From positions 56,370,001 to 56,434,000 of the forward strand of contig NC_059346.1 in NCBI RefSeq assembly GCF_019703515.2: a stretch of DNA of 64,000 bases. The letters run 5' to 3'. The stretch comes from Myxocyprinus asiaticus. Its lineage: Eukaryota > Chordata > Actinopteri > Cypriniformes > Catostomidae. The notes beneath the pieces were generated by a model, which made no database searches, had not been told where the DNA came from, and saw nothing but the letters and a program-made list of their open reading frames with translations. The translations under genes were made by a program, and so were the position numbers. Shown here in pieces: positions 1 through 12,855 of the stretch (position 1 is the stretch's first letter; each line of letters starts with the position of its first letter).

Positions 1-323
1 AACAGATCAATATTTGTCATTTTGGTGAATCACCAAATAATCTGTTTCTCTGTTTCTCATCCACACCTATCACATCACTTCTGAAGATACTGATTTAACC
101 ACTGGAGTCTTATGGATTACTTTTATGCTGCCTTATGTGATTTTGTTTAGCTTTAAAATGTTGTCACCCATTCACTTGCATTGTGTGGACCTACAGAGCT
201 GAGAAATTCTTCAAAGAAATCTTCATATTAGTTCAGCAGATGAAAGAAAGTCATACACATCTGGGGTGGCATGAGGGTGAGTAAATAATGAGAATTTTAA
301 TTTTGGGGTGAACTATCCCTTTA
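1..323. mobile_element. Right part of a short TTAA-type non-autonomous repeat
   Basis: The segment ends in the terminal motif ggggtgaactatccct followed by ttaa, which is typical of a very abundant short repeat of cyprinid genomes with TTAA target sites. The body (around 100-290) contains the 'cacccattcacttgcattgtgtgga' type core that I recognise from that family. The left end lies outside the window or is lost. It is non-coding. Superfamily (piggyBac or Kolobok) is inferred from the TTAA flank only. Confidence 0.55.
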
Positions 324-899
324 AGGGCTCTTGTCAGATCTGGATGAATTTGTCAGTAAGAAGAGAGGTTTGGAAACCTTTCTAGTAATTATTACGGTGA
401 AAACGTGAAAATGTTCCACTAGGACATTATATATAATGCTGAAATATAAACCAAAGCAAGATCATGCTTTATTAATGCCTACTTTCGTTATTTCATAGCT
501 TTTAAAGTCCTGCATGGATTCTTTTCAGTGTCGAAAGAATACACATCATGATGGCGCTGCGGATGGCCGCCTCGGTGTGGAGCACTCCTATTGTTTTGTT
601 GCTTTTGTTTGTTTGTCCTGTGTTTAGTAATCTTTTTCCAGTCAGTTTTACCAGAGATGAACTGCTGAACATTTGACAGCTTATACCAGACAGTCTTTTC
701 CCGGTTTTTGAATATTCAGATGTTTTTCTGGACATTTTAGTCAGAGGCGCGGCTGTGTTGTTTAAACACGCTAGGAGTCACAGGCGAGGGAGACAAGCCA
801 GTGCGCTGGTCAAACTCCATCGGCGCGGCTTTCGAACAGCCCTGCCAAGCATTCATCTAAGGAATCTCCACTCCCTAACAAAACGGATGAACTACTCCT

Positions 900-1500
900 C
901 ACCCGTACAAACAAGGACTTTTCAAAGTCTGCTGCCTTGTGCTTCACAGAAACCTGGCTGAGTGAAGCCATTCCGGACAGCGCATTACATCTGCCAGGTT
1001 TCAGCTGTTCAGAGCGGATCGCATCGTGGAGTTAACGGGGAAACCAGAGACAGTGGAACATGCTTTTACATCAATGAATGTTGGTGTACAGATGTAAGAA
1101 TGTTAAAGAGGATGTGCTGTCCTAATTTGGAAGCGCTCTTTATTAACTGTGAGCCTTTCTACTTGACGCGGGAGTTTTCCTCGTTATTCTGGTGAGTGTG
1201 TATATCGCGCCAAACGCGTTTGAATGCAGCGCTGCAACAGCTGGCTGATCAAATCACAGACACGGAACAACAATACCCGGACTAAGTTATTATTATTCTT
1301 GGGGATTATAACAAAGAAAATATCACATGTGAACTGCCCAAATACAAACAGCACATTACATGCCCCACCAAAGACAGAAATCATACAGGATCATTGCTAC
1401 ACAACAATAAAGGATGTATATTGCTCTGTCCCTAGAGCAGCTTTGGGACTCTCTGATCACTGTCTGGTTCATCTTCTTCCAACCTACAGGCAGAAATTAT
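900..1500 (+). pseudogene. LINE apurinic/apyrimidinic endonuclease domain, decayed
   Basis: This region precedes the reverse transcriptase. Fragments of an APE-type endonuclease can be read: a CFTETWL motif near 940-960 (the metal-binding TETWL box of LINE endonucleases) and the terminal LGLSDHCLVHL near 1440-1475, matching the SDH catalytic box. Between them are several stops and frame changes. In the family this domain nicks target DNA to prime reverse transcription. Here it cannot be made as one protein. Confidence 0.65.
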
Positions 1501-1517
1501 AATCAACCAAGCCAGTA

Positions 1518-3175
1518 GTGAGGACTGTAAAGAGATGGACCAATGAAGCAGAGTGGGGACTACAAGCCTGCTTCGATTGCACAGATTGGAGTGTTTTTGA
1601 GGCTGCAGCCACAGACCTGGACGAGCTCACAGATACTGTTACATCATATATCAGTTTCTGTGAGGATATGTGCTTTCCTACTAGGATTTATTTAAAGTTC
1701 AACAACGACAAACCGTGGTTTACAGCAGAGCTCAGGCAGCTTCGTCAGGCCAAAGAGGATGCTTACAGGGGTGGGGATAAAGTCTTGTACAATCAGGCCA
1801 GGAACACACTGAACAAGGAAATCAGAGTGGCTAAAAGAAGATACTCTGAGAAGCTGAAAAACAAGTTTTCAGCTAACGACCCTGCATCAGTGTGGAGTGG
1901 CATGAAACAACTCCTACCCCCAACCCTGTGGTGGACCAACAACTGGCTGATGAACTGAATGTGTTCTACTGCAGATTTGAAAGGCCCAATCTCACACCCC
2001 ACACCCACTTTGACCTTCACTTTACACAAACACCAACACCTCCTGTAACCCCCCTCCAACCCCCTCCTGCTACTCAACCTGCACTTAAGATCTGTGAAGA
2101 TGATGTGAGCTGCGTCTTTTGGAAACAAAAGACGAGGAAAGCTTCAGGTCCAGATGGCGTCTCACCAGCGTGTCGTCAATCCTGTGCTAACCAGCTGGCC
2201 CTCATCTTCACACAGATCTTTAATAGATCACTGGAGCAGTGTGAAGCAGCTGCTTCAAACACTCAATCATTATTCCTGTCCCAAAGAAACCAAAAATCAC
2301 AGGACTTAATGACTACAGACCTGTCGCCCTGACGTCTGTGGTCATGAAATCATTTGAGAGACTGGTGTTGGCCCACCTGAAGAACATCACTGGACTCTTT
2401 CTAGATCCCCTTCAATTTGCTTATCGAGCAAACAGGTCTGTGGATGATGCAGTCAACATGGGATTGCGTCATATCCTGCAACATCTGGACAGACCAGGGA
2501 CATATGCAAGGATCCTTTTTGAGGACTTCAGTTTGGCTTTCAACACCATCATCCCAGCTATACTCCAGAATAAATTACACCAACTCTCTGTTCCATGTCT
2601 ATCTGTCAGTGGATTACCAGCTTTCTGACGGACAGGCAGCAGCTTGTGAGACAGGGGAAACTCACTTCCAGCACCTGTACAATCAGCACTGGTGCCCCCC
2701 AGGGTTGTGTGCTCTCCCCACTACTCTTCTCCCTCTACACCAATGACTGCATCGCCAAGGACCCCTCTGTCAAGCTTCTGAAGTTTGCAGATGACACCAC
2801 TGTCATCTGCCTCATCCGAGATGACGATGAGTCTGCTTACAGAAGGGAGGTAGAACAGCTGGCTGTCTGGTGCAGTCAAAACAACCTTGAGCTGAACACG
2901 CTCAAAACGGTGGAGATGATTGTGGACTTTAGGAGGAACACCCCAACACTGACCCCCCTCACCATTCTAAACAGCACTGTGGCAGCAGTGGAGTCATTCA
3001 GGTTCCTGGGCACTACCATCTCACAGGACCTGAAGTGGGAGACACACATCGACTCCATTGTGAAAAAGGCCCAGCAGAGGTTGTACTTCCTTCGCCAGTT
3101 GAGGAAGTTCAACCTGCCACAGGTGCTGCTGATACAGTTCTACTCAGCAGTCATTGAGTCTGTCCTCTGCACTTA
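1518..3175 (+). pseudogene. LINE reverse transcriptase, frameshifted
   Basis: The linker (1518-1958) has the K/R-rich, coiled-coil-like stretch common between endonuclease and RT. RT motifs are seen in order: KASGPDGVSP near 2135-2165, a run ending [20 protein letters not shown] in mixed frames near 2305-2355, [11 protein letters not shown] near 2422-2455, [11 protein letters not shown] near 2523-2556, TGAPQGCVLSPLLF near 2686-2730 and the catalytic FADD box at about 2785-2797. Frameshifts lie near 1900, 2330 and 2600. The C-terminal region follows after a stop at 3174. Confidence 0.8.
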
Positions 3176-3179
3176 AATA

Positions 3180-3855
3180 ACTGTCTGGTTTGGTTCAGCT
3201 ACGAAATCAGATATCAGAAGACTACAATGGACAGTTCGGACTGCTGAGAGGATTATTGGTTGCCCCCTGCCCCCCTTCAAGAACTATACACTTCCAGAGT
3301 GAAGAAAAAGGCTGGAAAAATCACTCTGGACCCCACTCACCCTGCCCATTACCTTTTTGAACTGTTGCCTTCTGGCCGACATTTCAGAGCTCTGAGGACC
3401 AGAACCGTCAGGCACAGGAACAGTTTTTTCCCTCAGGCTATCCATCTCATGAACAGTTAAACTGCCCCATTGAGCAATAACTATGTGCAATACACAGCTT
3501 AGTCTTTTTTATATTTATCCAACACATCCAACCTTTAATTCCTCTGGAAAAAAAAAAAAAAACATTTGCACTGTACATAACATATTTGTATTTGCACTGT
3601 ACATAACAGATAACAGATTTGCATTAGATTGCACTACGTATGTGTATGTGTGTATGTATGTATGTGTGTGTGTCTGTGTGTGTGTGTATGTACGTATGTG
3701 TATAACTATTCTTTTATTTTTTTATTATTATCTATGTCTTGCTGCTTTTTTTGTATTGTTTTTGTATTGTTGTACACTGGAAGCTCCTGTCACCAAGACA
3801 AATTCCTTGTATGCGTAAGCATACTTGCCAATTAAGCTGATTCTGATTCTGAATT
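3180..3855 (+). other. LINE C-terminal remnant, 3' UTR and repeat tail
   Basis: Beyond the last RT stop, 3180-3460 still reads as LINE C-terminal sequence (TVWFGSA at 3180, ending in SFFPQAIHLMNS before the stop at 3460). The 3' UTR contains an A-run at 3549-3562, a GT/GTAT-rich stretch at 3637-3705 and the terminal ctgattctgattctg. No clear target-site duplication was found. Confidence 0.6.
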
Positions 3856-5100
3856 TAGATCATTAGTTCTGTACAGCAGTACCGCCACTCTCTAAATGCA
3901 GAATACGCAGCCTAGTGCGTAGGGCACCGACCCCAGCAACAGTTAATTACCCACAATCCACCATGGGGAAGACATACGAGCTGGGAGTTTATGGTTTCCT
4001 TCACTCCTGCAATGTTTTATTTTATGCTGAATGTATTAAATTACTTTTTGACAAATCATTACTTGATTAAAATAACATAATAACATATAGAGAGACAAAA
4101 CATACAGATACATTTTAAAATGTACTCTTTATTTGATAAAATGTGTTTACTCTTTATATTAACACACAGTATATATTAAAAATGACAAACAGAATGAAGA
4201 TTTATTGTATTAATATATTATTTAATAAGAATAACAAGTAAGGCCAAAGTATTTTAAAAGTTCATATGTGACGTTGTTTCTGTGACAGCCCCATTGCTCG
4301 GTTTATACGACAGCATCCAAATTCACTCACTCATTTCATTCACTCACTGCTGAGATATAGTGCACTAACTGCCATTCACTATATTGGAAATAGTGAATGA
4401 GTGAATGAGTGAATGATTCAGACACAGCCACTCTCTTCGCCATACAATCGCCTCGCACCCGTACATCTCTCACGCACGCTGTGCACGCACAGAAGTGCTG
4501 TCTGTTCGCGCTCCAGTTGTCAATCACGTGAACAGCAGAGCAAAAGGCATTTACACTTAACTTGGATGTTTACATGGATTTATACAGTTAATCCGCCCGA
4601 AGTAGCTGTAATAGTTTCCAGTAAATGCGTAAATACTGCTCATGACATGCGGGACGTGGGACAAAGCCCACTAATATATTGCTGCACTGATTTAAAAAAT
4701 GTACACTTAAAAACTGTCATAAGAGCCCAGTTACATTATTACCCTGAAAATGACCATCACATTACACAGAAAAGCCCGCGTTATCATTAGAGCCAAAACT
4801 TACCTCAGCATGCTGCCTTAAGTTGAAGCTGAGATTTAATCTTGAAAAATAAGCTTGTCTTGGTGTTAAATAAAGGCATTGCATGACAAAACTATTCTTT
4901 CTTTTCACTGTACGGAGCAAAGAAAGTGTTTCACTTTGAAGAGTTTGATGCTGCAGCATTGATAACTTGTGTGACAGTCTGTTTCAGCGGCAGCGCGCGC
5001 AACTGGGTGAACATCCACTGTCGTAAAAGTCCTATTCAGTAATCTCTCAATATATTACACATGAATTCAAATTAAATCCAGTAATGTAACGACAGGAACG
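3856..5100. other. No gene seen; AT-rich intergenic
   Basis: No coding signal. The stretch around 4330-4410 contains short imperfect inverted copies of cattcactcactg and tagtgaatgagtgaatg, a small foldback repeat. Otherwise nothing recognised. Confidence 0.5.
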
Positions 5101-5265
5101 CCGCCCATTGTAAAGAAGTAAAAGTGAAAAAATTTCATTAGAAATTTACTTGAGTGACAGTAAAAAGTACCCACTTTTAAACCTACTCTAAAAGTATATT
5201 TCTTTTCAAAAAGTTACTCAAGTAAATGTAACGGAGTAAATGTTGCGCGTTACTACCCACCTCAG
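5100..5265. mobile_element. Right terminus of a hAT-like non-autonomous element
   Basis: The run of gaaatttacttgagtgac, aaaagttactcaagtaaatg and finally gcgttactacccacctc resembles one end of an abundant fish hAT-type MITE whose other end begins gaggtgggtagtaac. The partner end is not visible, so this is a truncated copy. Recognition is from the terminal motif only. Confidence 0.4.
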
Positions 5266-6511
5266 TGTAACCTCCGATGATGCCTTTATTTATTTCCAAA
5301 GGCGATGTTTCATAAGCCGTGCTGAATGCGAGATCTGCGTGTCTGTTTACTATGCACCGCTAAGAAAGAGAGAATGCTCTCTAAAATGCATTTATTATTT
5401 TGCCAGGATGAAACAAGTAAATATTTCCAAGTAAAAAATAATATTTAGCGAGAAAAAATATTGAGTGGGACTTGATTTTATCTATCAGGAATTGATTGGG
5501 TCGTTAAAATTTGTCCATTGTTTCATACCACAATGGATTGTGGACGACAATCAAAACACCTCCTGAAAACACCACCTTGAAAGCTGAAGGTCAGGTTCAC
5601 CCTCAATAGCATCTCGATGTATCCCAATGGTAACGGTTCTATTTCAAATCCACCGTTTTACCTTAATCATTATGATGTTACCCTGAACCGGCATTAAATT
5701 ACCGCATCAACTCTTGGCAAGGTTTTAGATGCTGCATTACCAATCGTAGCCTAAAACAATGCATAAATAGATAAGAATTCAAGCCTTGGTGACGTCAACT
5801 GAAAAGGAAAGTTGTTTCAGAGGTGGAGCGAGTTATTGCATTTTGATAAAAGAATAATTTATACGTAACTGACATCGGCCGGTCAAACACACGCACACCA
5901 AAACAGATCAAACATCAGTCACTGAGACGGAGATGGCATTTAAAAGTTGCCTATTCAGAGTATTTTGCCATTAAAAGGTACTTTATGCAACCAGTTTAAA
6001 TATTCTGTCACCATAACATTACTGTTCTAACAAACTCTAGACCGTTGTCAAATGCAGCTCCTCACATGTCCATAAAGTGACGTTTCATCACATTCCTCGA
6101 AGAAACATAGTCAGTGAACTATATAATTAATGCATAACAAACAGGGTTGCAAATATGAGAAATATCCACAAATTTGGACAGAGAGTCACTAATGTTAATG
6201 AATAAATAGAATACAACAGGCATATTGTTTTACTCACAAACTAAAATCTGTTTATTTGTGCACAGCATAGTTTCAACAGATGTGGCTTATTTGTCAATTT
6301 TTTTCATGAAACAAACAGAATATGAAGAAAAGTTACACACAATTATTTAAAGCAAATTCTCCTGTTTAAAACAAGGCCAGATATTGCATGATGCGATGTG
6401 TAGATGCTGAGGTAATTTCTCTGAGGTCAGCGAGTCTGACATGCTTCTTAATGGCTGAAGGACAGTTGGGCGTCTGCTCCTGGGTCATAATGCCTGCCAT
6501 ATTGCGACTTG
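5266..6511. other. No gene seen
   Basis: AT-rich sequence without coding potential, terminal repeats or RNA genes that I can support. Confidence 0.5.
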
Positions 6512-7915
6512 GGCTGTGTTTACACTGTCACAAAAAAATCAGATTTTTTACTCACATCTGACACAGATCAGATATTGTTGCACAAGTGTAAACAGAAAAA
6601 TCTGTGCGAGATCAAATTTTTTCACGTCCGATTTGAGCCACTTCCAAATGTGGTATTAAATCAGATACATATCCGATATCTGGACATCTGACCTACGCCT
6701 AAACACATATATCTGATTCCCATAGGCTTTTCTTAACATCCTTATGCATGTACTTATAAAGCAGATATGCCTGTAGGCACTCGCACAAAATCTCAAATCT
6801 TCTCTTGCTGAGGCGAATTTTTTTTACCCACTCCCTGTCATCAAAGGTGTGGACTTGGTCCCACTACTCCTGACTTCTAGTCCTATTTGTACGGGATTAG
6901 TTTTAAATAGGGACATGGGGTAGTAAAATAATTACCTGAGCATCTAAGTCATTTTAATCCCGTGCAAATCGGGTCATGTCAGTAATTTTCCAGGACTTTT
7001 TCCGGACCACACATTCCTGTGGTGATAAAAATTGCGACATGTTTACCTACTATAAAACGACCTGTAAAAATAACCCCTGATAATATGAATCCAGTGCGAA
7101 TTCACATGTTAAAAAAAAAGCCCATAAATCTGCACTTTCCAGTACTTGAGCCCTTTAAATAATAAATATTTACTCATGTAAAAGAGAAACGAGCAGTTTT
7201 TGATTATGATTTGAGCAGAGTGAGTGCGGGAAATTATGTTGAGCCCCGCGTTTCGGAACATAAAATTACATAATGTGAAGGGATCGTCCATATTTTTAAT
7301 TCAAGAGACATTCCAATCGATTTCTTCTTATAATCACTGATAGAGTATATGCTCATGTGTAATATTTCCTGCATAATTAATCAGCACAGTATACATTTTC
7401 TAATAGATCAGTTACGTGTGACAGCAGTGTAAATGCTGTAGACACAGCAATCTCTGTGATTTTCACAGACATCGCTTATCCTGTGCGAATTGACGATAAA
7501 TATTACAGACATCCACAGTAATAATTACTTTACGGACATATGTCCGGAAAAGTAATCCCATTCATATAGGGCTTTAAGCACACTTCTCGTCTGACCGATG
7601 TTGAAATCATTAAAGCCGTGCTTACAATGGCAGCAGTAAAAAGTTGCTTTCGCCTTTTTTGCTGAATTAATTGCAGTCGTGTGCAATTTTGTCTACTTAT
7701 GAAAATATGAAATAGCAAAAGGCAATTTAAAACCCGGGAGTGAACCATGGTGCTCATAAGTGAAAGCGATCAGCAATGGACTCATTCGAGTTTGGGTGGG
7801 AGATTAATGTAAACACAGATATCATAAACAAGTCATGTCTTCAGTGAATGTAAACAGGCGGGATACGGTCAAAAGATCGGATCTGTGCATTAAGCCTTGT
7901 GGTGTAAACTCAGCC
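6512..7915. mobile_element. Non-autonomous foldback DNA element, 1.4 kb
   Basis: The ends are inverted repeats: ggctgtgtttacac at the left and gtgtaaactcagcc at the right, followed inward by repeated aaatcagat/gatcggatctg motifs. The element resembles the 589-bp copy at 8995 in its termini and in the repeated 'atcagatt' motif. It is non-coding. Target duplication is not clear here (flanks ttg and ata). Confidence 0.6.
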
Positions 7916-8994
7916 ATATATACATATGCAACTTATCTTTCTCTCTCAAAAACACGCTTTTGACTCTGTGCGATTAATAGTCAGGTGCGACTTTATTTCT
8001 GGAAAATACGGTACTTGACTAGGTGGCAGTCCAAAACAGCAAATCTGATCACTGTACAAACAAACATTACACACGAAAGTTTTTGCTCTTCTTCAGGAAT
8101 GAACAAAGTGATGTTGATGAGTTTGCATGTTGGTGTATTAAAGCTGCACTATGTAAGGTTTTTTGGGGTTAAAAATTAACAAATTACCACTACTTATTGA
8201 GTGCATAACCAGTCAGAGATCAAAACAATGTCCGTACTTTACCCAGATTCACTACGGTAAGCCTATAAAAATTATTTGTATTTTGAGCTGTCAGGTCGGA
8301 TTTGGCATGAAATCCCTGGCTTATGACATTCATCCTTGCATCATTACGTCATGTCCGTAAACACAGTAAAGAAGTACCAGCTGTCTCATGTTCCAGCTGG
8401 AGAAACTACGCTGTTCAGTTCAGTCAGTGCCACTCACACAGTTCCGGACAGCATCGCAACAATCTGGATGGATGTTTATCTGTTATCTGTTTGGCAAAGC
8501 TGTTTACCTGCTATAATGCTTGGATATGTTGTCTGGTTGGGTTGTTTAAGCTTATATTGCTTAACATGCTTTTATGAATTGAATATTACTCATGTGTTAA
8601 CCGATCACATGTCCAGTGAAGTTACTGTGACATGTTTACTATGTATGACTTCTGAAATTGACTTCTTGTAACTGTTATATTGAATTTTTAAGCATATTAT
8701 TTGAATGTTTAATAAAGTATATTTTATTCCCATCATTATTGAATCCTTGTTTTATGTTTTTAGTTTACTGTGTTATTGTGTGCATTCATAGAAATACTAT
8801 TGTGGTGTTACGGTTCACTTGCATTATCAACTGATATTGTACAATATAATAAAAAACAATAAAGTCTTCCATTGAACTCGTATCAGCCATATCATGAGTA
8901 TCACCTCAAAAAGTTGGCAAACCTATCTCCAAGTCAAGTGGCAGTGTGCACACATTCATAGGAAACAATGGTTTCAAATTTTAGAATGCTCTAT
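7916..8994. other. No gene seen; possible TTAA-type repeat end
   Basis: At 8139-8162 the sequence attaaagctgcactatgtaa resembles one end of a TTAA-flanked fish MITE, but no partner end was found. The rest shows nothing recognisable. Confidence 0.35.
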
Positions 8995-9583
8995 GGCTAT
9001 GTTCAGACTGCAGGCAAATCGTATTTTTTCTCAAATCAGATCTTTTCAGGCAGACTGTCCGCACTATTAATTGCAAGTGATCAAATCAGATTTGCGCATT
9101 CAGACATAACCAACCTATCTGCATGGGTTGCTTTGGTAACGACATAGGCGTACCCACGTGACGATGCTTTCAAAACAGATGCGGGAAAAATGGAGGTGCA
9201 TCATCTCGCTCTCCAAATAAGCGCCCTGTCCAGTCGCGGTGTAGAAATCCTCCGTCGCACAAGAAAAACTCAGCGATGGAGGAGACTGATAAATATTGTG
9301 ATGTTCCGTGCTGCAGTAACCGATTTTTGACGTCATCGTTGTATGTCGCGTTAAGAGTGATGCAAAAGACCATTTGAAATCCAGCCAGAGCATCCAGACT
9401 GAGACGCATCTGAAAAAATCAGATTTAAATCGCGTTTGAAACCACCTCCCGATGTGGTTTGATTCAGATTCTGAAAAATCTGATTTCATGTGGTTTTTTT
9501 GCTGTCCAGACTATCAAAACTCATCTGGATACAATCTGGATATGCAAAAAAATCGGATTTTTAGTGGCAGTCTGAACATAGCC
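8995..9583. mobile_element. Foldback MITE, 589 bp, with 3-bp flank repeat
   Basis: Terminal inverted repeats are ggctatgttcagactgc (8995-) and cagtctgaacatagcc (ending 9583). Both ends are flanked by tat (8992-8994 and 9584-9586), a probable 3-bp target duplication as in PIF/Harbinger-type elements. Internal sequence is rich in aaatcagat and its complement, giving strong self-complementarity. Minus-strand open frames inside it are by-products of this symmetry and not genes. A diverged relative lies at 19.95-20.85 kb. Confidence 0.7.
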
Positions 9584-11720
9584 TATGTCGTCCTACTGCC
9601 GCATCCAGTGTGTGACCCTTTTAAAAGTAAATAGGGTAAATTTTGATTACATGTTGACTTTAAGGTAAACATGAGAGAGTATTCTGATTTCGCTGGAGGC
9701 GGTCATGCTGTGATGACAGATGCTATGACAATTCTTCTAAAATCAGATGTCCTGAGGGGGGGAAAACAAAAACTAGGGAACATAGCCTACTTTTTGTGAT
9801 GTTCTAAGCCTCACAACTTTTCAAATCCTCTCGACTAATACACATATACACACACACACTCTGCAGTTATAGGCTTTCACTTTAAGCATTGGGTGCATAG
9901 ATTCAGTAATGGCAGAAAAAAGCCCCCTCCTCCCACCACCCCACACACTATTCTTCAGTTCCATTAACCTCTCTCCTCACTGGTTCCATCCCCTGTTCCC
10001 CCCTCTCATCTCACATCTCTGTCTTTCCCCCCCGCCCACTTTCATTTCTGGTTCATTTCAGAGATGTGACCCTGTCAAGCTATTTTGTTCTCTCCCCATC
10101 TCTACCCTTCCGAGCTCTCATCCCACATTCTAATTATCACTCCTTCCATTCTTCATCTGTTTCTCCTGTTGTTTTCAATTCTCTTGCCTCCTCCCTCTTT
10201 CACCGTATTATTGCATGATTGGCCATTTTTGTTATCTCGCTTTAATATGCAAACTGTAAGTAAGTCATTTGTAGACTGATTTCCCCGGAAAGATGACACA
10301 TCTTTTAAATTAAATAGATATGTTTATGATAGGTTTTTACCTTATTTATTGAAACATCCTGGTATGTAACTAAAATAAATTAAAATCTCCCTTTTAAAAT
10401 GGCACAAAGCTATTTCAAAAATGTATTATGATTTATCCATTGCTTGATAAAAACAAATGCAAGGAATGCCTTACAATGCCTACATTTGGTAGTTAAGGTC
10501 AACTTATTTTAACTAAAAAAAGGTAATGCTGTTGAACTCAGCTCTTTGGACATTGGTGAATTTCATCTTCATTCCCTCTGCACCATCTTTTACTTTTCTG
10601 ACATGTAGTATTAAAGTTATTATTTTTATAATTTTATTTTCTTCCCTGAGGTCCACTTATAATGTTAGTAAAGATATTTCGCACCAAAACAGTCATAATT
10701 TAGTAATATATAATAATTTTCCACCTTGTCTCTGGACCTCTGTCTGAAATGCTCAGTTTTAAGCTGTCTGGCCCTTTAAGACTTCAATTTAAACGCCCAC
10801 TGCTGTGATTAGCTAACAGCATGCAGCTCTTCCAATACAGCCATATTTGAAACTTATTACAAAGAAAATAAACTCCACACAACATTATAAAACTACATTT
10901 CAGGGTTAACACATAATGTACACCCAAATCATTTAATATGAATGTATCAAACTGTTCACTCTAGCACAGCATAAACTATGAAACAGTCATGACATTTCAA
11001 ACTTTCATGAATGGAATTGCTTACTTACGGTTTTGTGTTCCAATAGTCCAATTTTAACTTCTTTCAATTACAGTTCCTTTGCAAAGGTTGAATCATATTG
11101 TGACTGGTTCACAAGCAATCCACGCTGATATGAGCCGAAAAAACATACAATCCATGCTGAAATTTTCTGAATACGCAAATGTAATACAATCCACAAATTC
11201 TAAATGAGCCAACTTTGTAGCTTGGTTTAAATAAATACTATTTTTCTATTAAGGAGGAAGTTTTCAGTTCTGAAACTTGAGGTATGTTTTTATAATACAA
11301 TGACCCCTATATGTCAAAAGATCAAGGAAAATTTAATTCCTCATGTCATGATCCCATTAAATGGTGACTGCTAATGTAGTGGACTGTTGTTTTGGATGCT
11401 TTCCCATTTGTCATCTTCACAGTTGGTGCCTGGATGTGCCATTTACCATGCCTGACATCACAACACCTCCATTTGGGTCAGTGTGCCAGCCTGTTTCTGT
11501 CCTTTCATCGGGGAGCACAAGAGACAGAGAGGAAGGGCAGTGTGAGAGAAAGAGGTTCACACAAGCAGAGTTTGGGATTGACAACAGTATTTCTAAACAG
11601 GTGTTACTTTTAAATTGTCTTTATAACACAACAGCACACAGAAATGGATTTAATAATAATCTGTATGGACTGTATTTTCTCATGAGTAATGCCTGAAACC
11701 ACAGTGACAAATCAGACTGA
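9584..11720. other. No gene seen; pyrimidine-rich tract and AT-rich DNA
   Basis: 9920-10220 is strongly C/T-rich on the plus strand (stretches such as cctcctcccaccacccc), which produces a spurious open frame. 10280-11700 is AT-rich with no terminal repeats or coding signal recognised. Confidence 0.45.
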
Positions 11721-11749
11721 TCACACTGTTAATTCGGCAACAGTAGGTT

Positions 11750-12310
11750 GCAAGTTCTGCTGCTGAAATCGGTCTGTGTTCACCGAAATTTGAACCATTT
11801 TCCCCAGTTACCGAAGTTAGGGGTGTTGTTGAATGAATTGGCATGTGTGAGCTCCAGATTCCATGTAAATTGTCTACAGAGAAATGGCAAAAGTGAGTTA
11901 TATTTTTAGTTGTAAATGATGTAATACAGTCAACAGGAATACCAGCATATTTTGTTAGTTCTACCCCCTAACCCAAAACCCAACCCTAAACCTAACCCTC
12001 TGTGAAGTGAAAATACAACCTCCGAATCGCGTTTACCATTTTTTATGTGAATGCAAATTCTTCCTGGTTCCCACGGGATCAGAACCTGTATCTTGAAGGT
12101 TGTTTGCACAAGGCACTATAAGTAACATCAGACCTACAGATGATAACATTCAAATTGGTGCAAAAATGTCTAATGGGAGATGGCACTGGTCAGTAATTCG
12201 GCAGAATTCGGTCGATTCAGGATACACAAACATTCGGAAGCAGCATGTTGATTTCCTGTGTGATTATGTTGGACAAATGACAATGGTATGCTGTAAAATC
12301 TAATTAGCTG
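11750..12310. repeat. Dispersed repeat with telomere-like motif
   Basis: The segment shares phrases with 59843-60265: ttaccgaaatttgaa/ttcaccgaaatttgaa, gatgtaatacagt and attctacccc-type sequence followed by variants of aaccctaaacctaaccct (11980-11999). Two diverged copies in one window indicate an interspersed repeat. The TTAGGG-like motif is part of the repeat and not a telomere. Class unknown. Confidence 0.45.
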
Positions 12311-12855
12311 ACCTTACTTAAAAAAGCATGCAAATGGAAGTAAGTATACTTATTTGGTTCAAATAAAGTGTTCTAGGATGTGCATTATGGATATTGCATT
12401 TACAAGTTAAATCAATATATGTGTTAATTTTGAGATACCTGTTAATGTTGACTTCATTTAACGTCTTTAAGGATTTATTTTTATTCTAAACTATTCTGCA
12501 TTTTAGGACATTCCCATTGCTCTCAACCTCTTAGATATAAGATTTGTGGTCAAAAACTCTCTGGTTCAGTTTTTCTTTCGCTCTACAACTTTACAATAGC
12601 CCTGTAATTTTTCATAACCTGAGCGAGGTTAATTAGCCCCTGATTAATTAGCAGTTATCTAACATAACATTAGAGATAGAAAGAAAAAACCTGTGAAGCA
12701 CACACTTATGTCATTCAGTGGCCCCAGAAAGTATTTGGAAACTTTGGCTACATTTAAAAATGTACAGTATGAGTGTCATTGCATTAGATGACAAAATGAA
12801 CCTATAGCAGATATACACATCCATTCTTCTGGGAAAATGGATTAAAGCCTATTGG
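12311..12855. other. No gene seen
   Basis: AT-rich sequence, no coding potential or recognisable repeat termini. Confidence 0.4.

Larger units (their letters stand above)
540..3855 (+). mobile_element. L2-clade LINE retrotransposon, nearly full length, inactivated
   Basis: A non-LTR retrotransposon remnant read on the plus strand. Decayed endonuclease sequence (about 930-1500), a linker (1518-1960), a reverse transcriptase (about 2100-3175) and a C-terminal segment (3180-3460) follow in order. The 3' end at 3826-3855 is a short repeat of ctgatt, the usual tail of L2/Maui-type fish LINEs. The reading frame changes at least three times (pieces at 1518, 1892, 2338 and 2595 lie in different frames) and has in-frame stops, so it is dead. 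CR1 or Rex1 clades are the alternatives; the tail favours L2. Confidence 0.85.

Noticed and set aside
9115..9489. 124-codon minus-strand frame
   Set aside because: Entirely within a foldback MITE; self-complementarity explains open frames on both strands.
11980..11999. Telomere-like aaccctaaacctaaccct
   Set aside because: Short, degenerate, and part of a dispersed repeat that recurs at 59.9 kb; not a telomere or fusion scar.
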